From: Vibrio maritimus
Lineage (GTDB): Bacteria; Pseudomonadota; Gammaproteobacteria; Enterobacterales; Vibrionaceae
Reading direction: 5' to 3'
Length of the DNA stretch: 64,000 bases
Assembly (NCBI RefSeq): GCF_021441885.1
Contig: NZ_CP090438.1
Coordinates: 3,224,001-3,288,000 of the forward strand
Numbering within the stretch: position 1 is the stretch's first letter; each line of letters starts with the position of its first letter. The notes below the pieces were generated by a model. That model ran no database searches, had not been told where the DNA came from, and saw only the letters and a program-made list of their open reading frames with translations. The position numbers and the translations under genes are program-made. This document shows, piece after piece, positions 59,222-64,000 of this stretch.

Positions 59222-60244
59222 TTATTGCTGCTCGGCTTTTTTATCCCTAGCGAGTAGATCTTGCGCCGCAAGGCGCGCGTCCTTCCCTTGATACAATACT
59301 TGATAGATTTGGTCAACAATTGGCATCTCTACACCCATGCGTTGAGACAACAACCATACCTCTTTGGTATTGCGATAGCCTTCGACTACCTGACCAATTT
59401 CGGTTTGTGCGGTATCGACATCCTTACCCTCGCCCAGCGCAAGACCAAAGCGACGGTTGCGCGATTGGTTATCGGTACACGTCAACACCAAATCGCCCAG
59501 GCCAGCCATGCCCATAAAGGTGTCAGGTTTAGCGCCGAGTGCTGCACCTAGGCGAGTCATCTCCGCGAGACCACGAGTGATGAGTGCGGTACGAGCATTG
59601 GCACCAAAGCCAATGCCATCCGACATACCCGCGCCAATCGCGATGACGTTCTTCACGGCGCCGCCAAGCTGCATACCAGTGAAGTCATCATTAGCATAGA
59701 CGCGGAATGTTTTACTGCAATGGATTTTCTCTTGAAGATCAGCCACAAACTCAGTGTCGGGAGAGGCAACAGCGATTGCCGTTGGTAGGCCAGCTGCCAG
59801 CTCTTTAGCAAAGGTTGGGCCTGATAGTACCGCCAGCGGGTAATTCTCACCAATGATGTCGTGTGCTACATCTTTAAGTAAGCGCCCTGTCTCAGGCTCA
59901 AGCCCTTTCGTCGCCCAGCAGATACGACTGTCTTCTCTGAGGTGTGGCTTAATGCTGTTGAGCACGATACCAAACACATGGCTTGGGACCACAACCAGTA
60001 AGTCACGACTCGCCTGAACCGCTTTCTGCAGATCCGATTCAACAATCAAAGACTCTGGAAACTCAATGCCAGGCAAGAACTCATGGTTTGCACGATCGGC
60101 GTCTAGTTTTGCCATGTGTTCAGGTTCGTGTCCCCAAATCACCACATTCGCACCGTTTCTCGCTAGCGAAATCGCAAGCGACGTGCCATAAGAGCCAGCA
60201 CCAATAACGGTCATTGCGATTTCTTTTCCATATGCGTTATTCAT
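59222..60244 (-). CDS. gpsA: Glycerol-3-phosphate dehydrogenase [NAD(P)+]
   Basis: GpsA reduces dihydroxyacetone phosphate to glycerol-3-phosphate for phospholipid synthesis. The ATG at 60242-60244, after an AGGTGGTG site, gives 340 residues. It has the nucleotide fold TVIGAGSYGTSLAISLARNG, the catalytic-Lys segment LGGAVKNVIAIGAGMSDG and the substrate motif FGANARTALITRGL. It lies between secB and cysE as in E. coli, with a palindrome upstream. Confidence 0.96.
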   Translation of the reverse strand: MNNAYGKEIAMTVIGAGSYGTSLAISLARNGANVVIWGHEPEHMAKLDADRANHEFLPGIEFPESLIVESDLQKAVQASRDLLVVVPSHVFGIVLNSIKPHLREDSRICWATKGLEPETGRLLKDVAHDIIGENYPLAVLSGPTFAKELAAGLPTAIAVASPDTEFVADLQEKIHCSKTFRVYANDDFTGMQLGGAVKNVIAIGAGMSDGIGFGANARTALITRGLAEMTRLGAALGAKPDTFMGMAGLGDLVLTCTDNQSRNRRFGLALGEGKDVDTAQTEIGQVVEGYRNTKEVWLLSQRMGVEMPIVDQIYQVLYQGKDARLAAQDLLARDKKAEQQ

Positions 60245-60282
60245 AACACCACCTAATTTGTCGGTATGATTATGTTTCTTTG

Positions 60283-60335
60283 TTATACCCAAGTGACCCT
60301 AAAAGCAGCAATCTCTCGAGATGACTTGGGTATAA
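60283..60335. repeat. Palindromic element upstream of gpsA
   Basis: TTATACCCAAGT (60283-60294) and ACTTGGGTATAA (60324-60335) are perfect 12-base inverted arms around a 29-base centre. It resembles a family of short palindromic repeats I recall from Vibrio genomes, possibly MITE or REP-like. It lies 38 bases before gpsA, between gpsA and the secB terminator. Confidence 0.65.
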
Positions 60336-60359
60336 GTCTAAACCTGTATAAGCAAATAA

Positions 60360-60390
60360 AAAATGCACATCGCGGCGCGCTGTGCATTTT
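60360..60390 (-). terminator. Terminator after secB
   Basis: AAAATGCACA and TGTGCATTTT form a ten-pair stem over an 11-base GC-rich loop. It lies between secB and gpsA. Confidence 0.75.
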
Positions 60391-60433
60391 CATTACATAG
60401 ACTCGTTAACGCAGAATCAGTCTGCGAAGGAGA

Positions 60434-60901
60434 TTAAGCTTCCGCTTGACCTTCTTGCTGAGCTTGCTGCTGTAGGTAGTTCATGAACAGTGCGTCAAAG
60501 TTAACTGGCGCTAGGTTCAGTTGAGGGAACGTACCTTTCATCGTTAGGCTTGAGATAGTTTCACGAGCGTATGGGAATAGGATGTTCGGGCAGAATGCAC
60601 CTAGGCAATGTGCAAGTTGACCTGCTTCCATTTGCTCTGCAGTGAAGATACCACCTTGTTGTACTTCACATAGGAATGCAGTTTCTTCTGCATTTTTCAC
60701 TGTCACTGTCAGGCGAAGAACAACTTCGTATACGCCTTGACCTAGTTCACGGCTTTGAGTGTCAAGATCTAGCTTAACATCAGGGTTCCAGTCTTTCTGG
60801 AACATATCTGGCGAGTTTGGCGCCTCAAATGATACGTCTTTTAGAAAGATACGTTGGATTGAGAAGTTTTGTTGTGCTTCTTGTGGAGCTGCTTCAGCCA
60901 T
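60434..60901 (-). CDS. secB: Protein-export chaperone SecB
   Basis: SecB keeps preproteins unfolded and delivers them to SecA. The ATG at 60899-60901 gives 155 residues, the length of E. coli SecB. It contains FSIQRIFLKDVSFEAPNSPD near the start and LAPVNFDALFMNYLQQQAQQ near the end. The 11 upstream codons in frame are not part of the family. It is 157 bases after the rhodanese gene; grxC, which sits here in E. coli, is absent. Confidence 0.97.
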   Translation of the reverse strand: MAEAAPQEAQQNFSIQRIFLKDVSFEAPNSPDMFQKDWNPDVKLDLDTQSRELGQGVYEVVLRLTVTVKNAEETAFLCEVQQGGIFTAEQMEAGQLAHCLGAFCPNILFPYARETISSLTMKGTFPQLNLAPVNFDALFMNYLQQQAQQEGQAEA

Positions 60902-61058
60902 GATGATTTCCTTAAATACGTCTAAATTTGTCAAAACGTTAATGAGTTTTCTTGCAGACTAGCCGAGCCAATGTTTGATGACTAGGCGAGCCGTGAATTC
61001 CGTGGCATTTATCACATCCCTTAGTCATAACTGCCGCGAAATTACTCAAAATTCTGTG

Positions 61059-61493
61059 TTACTTCTTGCCTTTGATCAGCGGTAGGTTTGCTTCGCTCCA
61101 AGCCACTAGACCATTTTTCAGCAAGTAAACCTTTTCAAACCCTGCTTTTGCAAGCAAGTTCGCGCTCTCTTGCGCCGTTTGACCAGTCTTACATACCACA
61201 ATGATTGGGTCTGATTTGTGGTTTTCAAGGCTGCCGAAAGAACCCGCTTTGATATCTGACGGTAAAACGTGAAGTGCGTCAGTAATGTGACCACGTTTGA
61301 ATTCGTCTTTTGAACGAATATCCACCACGATGCCATTCTCACGGTTCATCATGTGTGTGACTTGTGCTGCAGAGACTTCTTTATATGCTGCGTTCGCTGA
61401 TTTAAAGATGTTAGCGATCAGAGCAACAAATAGTGCAACCCACACTAGCGACATGATCATGTTTTGTTGAAAAAATTCTAAATACTCTTGCAT
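61059..61493 (-). CDS. Rhodanese-like membrane protein (YibN-type)
   Basis: From the ATG at 61491-61493 the product is 144 residues: an N-terminal membrane segment (NMIMSLVWVALFVALIANIF) and a rhodanese domain (about residues 45-140) with VVDIRSKDEFKRGHI and the active-site loop VVCKTGQTAQESA, whose Cys is in the expected place. This matches E. coli YibN in build and in position beside secB. The sulfur substrate is unknown. A start nine codons further up is possible. Confidence 0.88.
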   Translation of the reverse strand: MQEYLEFFQQNMIMSLVWVALFVALIANIFKSANAAYKEVSAAQVTHMMNRENGIVVDIRSKDEFKRGHITDALHVLPSDIKAGSFGSLENHKSDPIIVVCKTGQTAQESANLLAKAGFEKVYLLKNGLVAWSEANLPLIKGKK

Positions 61494-61903
61494 AGCTTGC
61501 GCTCTTAGATAGTTGAACATTAAATCAGTCGAGGAGTATAGCGGCTTAGCCTCGCCGTGGCGAGAGGGGAAAATGTTTCGAGCGGAGAATTGAGATCCTT
61601 CTCCTCGCCTTGCCTGGCAATGGCGTCACTAGACACTATTGCAGAGATAGAAAAAACCGATTAGTCAAAGCGACTGAACAAGGCGTATTAATAGAGATAA
61701 AGCCGAGGTATCTCACGAAAATAACGTCTATGATTACCTCACAAAGAACATAAACAGACGAATTAGCTAGATAAAACTGTAACCCAGCAACGGTAATCAC
61801 AAACATTATTTGATCTGCCACTACAGTTATGGGTAAAAAGTGTAGTAAAATTACGCTAATTTGTTTTCTGTAAAGTTACTATCGATTTGACGAGGTTATA
61901 ACT
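61494..61903. other. Intergenic region before gpmI
   Basis: I see no convincing gene in these 410 bases. A 61-codon hydrophobic frame on the minus strand (61636-61821) has no ribosome-binding site or recognisable family. The last 60 bases must hold the gpmI promoter (a TAAAAT near 61847) and end in a GAGG site six bases before the ATG. Confidence 0.4.
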
Positions 61904-63436
61904 ATGTCAGCTAAGAAGCCAATGGCTCTAGTGATTCTTGACGGTTGGGGTTACCGTGAAGACAACGCAAGCAACGCAATCAACAACGCAAAAACTCCAG
62001 TAATGGATGGCTTGTGGGCAAACAACCCACGTACTCTTATTTCGGCTTCTGGTATGGACGTAGGTCTACCAGACGGTCAAATGGGTAACTCAGAAGTAGG
62101 TCACACTAACATCGGCGCGGGTCGTGTTGTTTATCAAGACCTAACTCGCATCACTAAATCAATCGCTGACGGTGAGTTTTCTCAGAACGAAGCGCTTGTT
62201 GCTGCTATCGACAAAGCAGTTGCAGCAGGTAAAGCGGTTCACCTAATGGGTCTTATGTCTCCAGGTGGTGTTCACTCTCACGAAGACCACATCTACGCAG
62301 CCGTTAAAATGGCAGCAGAGCGTGGCGCTGAGAAAATCTACCTACACTGCTTCCTAGACGGCCGTGATACACCGCCTCGTAGCGCTGAAGGTTCATTAAA
62401 GCGTTTCGACGAGCTATTTGCTGAGCTTGGTAAAGGCCGCGTAGCGTCTCTAATCGGTCGTTACTACGCTATGGATCGTGATAACAACTGGGATCGCGTA
62501 CAAGTCGCTTACGACCTACTGACTCAAGGCAAAGCTGAGTTCACTTACGACAATGCAGTAGCAGGTCTTGAAGCAGCTTACGCTCGTGAAGAGAACGATG
62601 AGTTCGTTAAAGCAACAGCTATCAAAGCAGAAGGTCAAGAAGACGCAGCGATCCAAGATGGCGACGCAGTTATCTTCATGAACTACCGTGCTGACCGTGC
62701 ACGTCAAATCACGCGTACTTTCGTACCTGAGTTTGATGGCTTTGAGCGCGCAGTATTCCCAGCGATCAACTTCGTCATGCTAACGCAATACGCAGCTGAC
62801 ATCCCACTATCTATCGCTTTCCCACCAGCGTCTCTTGAGAACACGTACGGTGAGTGGCTATCGAAAGCAGGTAAGACTCAGCTACGTATCTCTGAAACAG
62901 AGAAATACGCACACGTGACGTTCTTCTTCAACGGTGGTGTTGAGAACGAATTTGACGGCGAAGAGCGTCAGCTCGTTGCTTCTCCAAAAGTAGCGACTTA
63001 CGACCTACAACCAGAAATGAGCTCTGAAGAGCTAACAGAGAAGATGGTTGCGGCTATCAAGTCTGGTAAGTACGACACTATCATCTGTAACTATCCAAAC
63101 GCAGACATGGTTGGTCACACAGGTGTTTACGAAGCTGCTGAGCAAGCTATCGAAGCTCTTGATGCGAGCGTTGGCCAAGTAGTAGACGCGATCAAAGAAG
63201 TGGGCGGTCAAATGCTGATCACGGCTGACCACGGTAACGCAGAGATGATGGTAGACCCAGTGACTGGCGGTACGCACACTGCTCACACTAACCTACCAGT
63301 ACCTCTAATCTACGTAGGTGACAAAGCGGTTGAGTTCAAAGAAGGCGGTAAACTGTCTGACCTTGCGCCAACAATGCTAGCGATGACTGACATGGAAATT
63401 CCAGCAGAGATGTCTGGTGAGATCCTAGTTAAGTAA
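61904..63436 (+). CDS. gpmI: 2,3-bisphosphoglycerate-independent phosphoglycerate mutase
   Basis: GpmI interconverts 3- and 2-phosphoglycerate in glycolysis with two Mn2+ ions. The 510-residue product has the metal site DGWG near residue 13, the phosphoserine nucleophile Ser63 in MGNSEVGHTNIG, the CFLDGRDTPPRS segment, and the C-terminal metal-binding TADHGNAEMM. It is followed by a strong terminator and then envC, as in E. coli. Confidence 0.98.
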   Translation: MSAKKPMALVILDGWGYREDNASNAINNAKTPVMDGLWANNPRTLISASGMDVGLPDGQMGNSEVGHTNIGAGRVVYQDLTRITKSIADGEFSQNEALVAAIDKAVAAGKAVHLMGLMSPGGVHSHEDHIYAAVKMAAERGAEKIYLHCFLDGRDTPPRSAEGSLKRFDELFAELGKGRVASLIGRYYAMDRDNNWDRVQVAYDLLTQGKAEFTYDNAVAGLEAAYAREENDEFVKATAIKAEGQEDAAIQDGDAVIFMNYRADRARQITRTFVPEFDGFERAVFPAINFVMLTQYAADIPLSIAFPPASLENTYGEWLSKAGKTQLRISETEKYAHVTFFFNGGVENEFDGEERQLVASPKVATYDLQPEMSSEELTEKMVAAIKSGKYDTIICNYPNADMVGHTGVYEAAEQAIEALDASVGQVVDAIKEVGGQMLITADHGNAEMMVDPVTGGTHTAHTNLPVPLIYVGDKAVEFKEGGKLSDLAPTMLAMTDMEIPAEMSGEILVK

Positions 63437-63454
63437 TTGCCTTTCGCAGTCATG

Positions 63455-63486
63455 AAAAACGCCGATGTCTCTACATCGGCGTTTTT
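63455..63486 (+). terminator. Terminator after gpmI
   Basis: AAAAACGCCGATGT and ACATCGGCGTTTTT form a 14-pair stem with a four-base loop, 18 bases after the stop. Confidence 0.95.
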
Positions 63487-63633
63487 GTTTGCTTGCGCCT
63501 AAGGTGCCATGTGTGGATATAATGGCAACATCACTTTAGAGGTGCGGATTGCGAACAGCTATAGTGAACTATCAATCAGTTATGATTACTATTGAATGAG
63601 CAAACTCTTGTCGCTGCGTGTAGTGGAATTAGG

Positions 63634-64000
63634 ATGAAACCAAACAAAATTAGGCTTTTTACCCCTCGTTTGTCTGCACTGGTCGTGTGTTTAGGGCTCG
63701 CTTTACCAAGCGCCCATAGCCTTGCTAACCAAAATGAACTCACAGGTGTAAAAAGTGAGATAAGCCGTCAGCAAAAATCACTATCTGCACAGCAAAAAGA
63801 GCTCGACACGCTGCAAAAATCACTGCGTGAGCAAGAGATTGGCATTTCTAATGTCGAGAAAGAAATCAAAGCAACAACGGCAGCGCTTGCTCAAGCCAAC
63901 CGCAACCTAGATGGGTTTCATAGCCAAGTTGAGGCATTAACAAAGCAAAAAGAGCAGCAACAAAAGGTGCTCGCTGAACTGGTGCAAACCTACTACATCA
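63634..64000 (+). CDS. envC: Murein hydrolase activator EnvC (3' end cut by window edge)
   Basis: EnvC is a periplasmic LytM-domain protein, lacking hydrolase activity, that activates AmiA and AmiB at the septum. About 122 codons are visible: a signal peptide (LSALVVCLGLALPSAHSLAN) and a long coiled coil (SEISRQQKSLSAQQKELDTL onward). The LytM domain lies beyond the window. Its place after gpmI matches E. coli. Confidence 0.9.
   Translation, partial: MKPNKIRLFTPRLSALVVCLGLALPSAHSLANQNELTGVKSEISRQQKSLSAQQKELDTLQKSLREQEIGISNVEKEIKATTAALAQANRNLDGFHSQVEALTKQKEQQQKVLAELVQTYYI

Noticed and set aside
61636..61821. A 61-codon hydrophobic frame on the minus strand
   Set aside because: It has no ribosome-binding site, no recognised family and base composition like the surrounding non-coding DNA.

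Overview
The window is a stretch of gammaproteobacterial chromosome that is almost certainly from Vibrio or a close relative. The evidence is the S10-spc-str ribosomal operons in gammaproteobacterial order, a motX gene for a sodium-driven polar flagellum beside rnr and purA, the EF-P/EpmA/EpmB system, a dense tRNA-Gly/tRNA-fMet array, and protein sequences very close to Vibrio proteins as I remember them. No phage, transposon, CRISPR array or rRNA gene was seen, and the content is core genome throughout.

Layout. 1-10.6 kb (minus strand): the spc operon (secY, cut by the window edge, back to rplN) and the S10 operon (rpsQ back to rpsJ), with a terminator and the spc promoter between them and a long leader with a strong promoter before rpsJ. 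10.7-11.5 kb: bfr and bfd (iron storage and release). 11.6-18 kb: the str operon (rpsL, rpsG, fusA, tufA), preceded by yheO-tusDCB (tRNA 2-thiolation). 18-20.3 kb: fkpA, a WD40-type lipoprotein gene and slyX. 20.4-35.5 kb (minus): rlmB, rnr, motX, purA, a DUF2065 gene, then hflC, hflK, hflX, hfq, miaA, mutL, amiB and tsaE, transcribed in the reverse of that order. 35.8-37 kb: queG on plus. 37-37.5 kb: an AT-rich gap with DnaA boxes. 37.5-39 kb: 13 tRNA genes (8 Gly-GCC, 5 initiator Met) on minus, with two tRNA-like hairpins. 39-49 kb: orn, rsgA, psd, two transporters, epmA and frdABCD. 49-64 kb: an SPFH membrane protein, a lipoprotein, efp, epmB, an MgtC-like protein, an LA_2272-type repeat protein, groESL, a MATE exporter, the secB-gpsA-cysE block, a rhodanese, gpmI, and the start of envC.

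Most of 20-57 kb keeps the order of the E. coli 94-minute region (groESL-epmB-efp-frd-epmA-psd-rsgA-orn-glyVXY-queG-tsaE-amiB-mutL-miaA-hfq-hflXKC-purA-rnr-rlmB). This makes the departures informative: nnr, nsrR and grxC are missing from their expected places, and motX, a WD40 lipoprotein, an SPFH protein and an LA_2272-like protein have been added. The most interesting non-coding signal is the queG-tRNA intergenic region. It carries an inverted pair of perfect DnaA boxes and a third consensus box, in the position where E. coli, as I recall, has the replication-control locus datA.

Functionally the window is a growth-rate block: ribosome and translation-factor operons, initiator tRNA supply, EF-P modification, tRNA thiolation and prenylation, ribosome assembly GTPases, chaperones and RNA decay. 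Anaerobic respiration (frd), envelope growth (amiB, envC, psd) and central metabolism (purA, gpmI, gpsA, cysE) are interleaved. All coordinates and motifs were read by eye; no database search was run.
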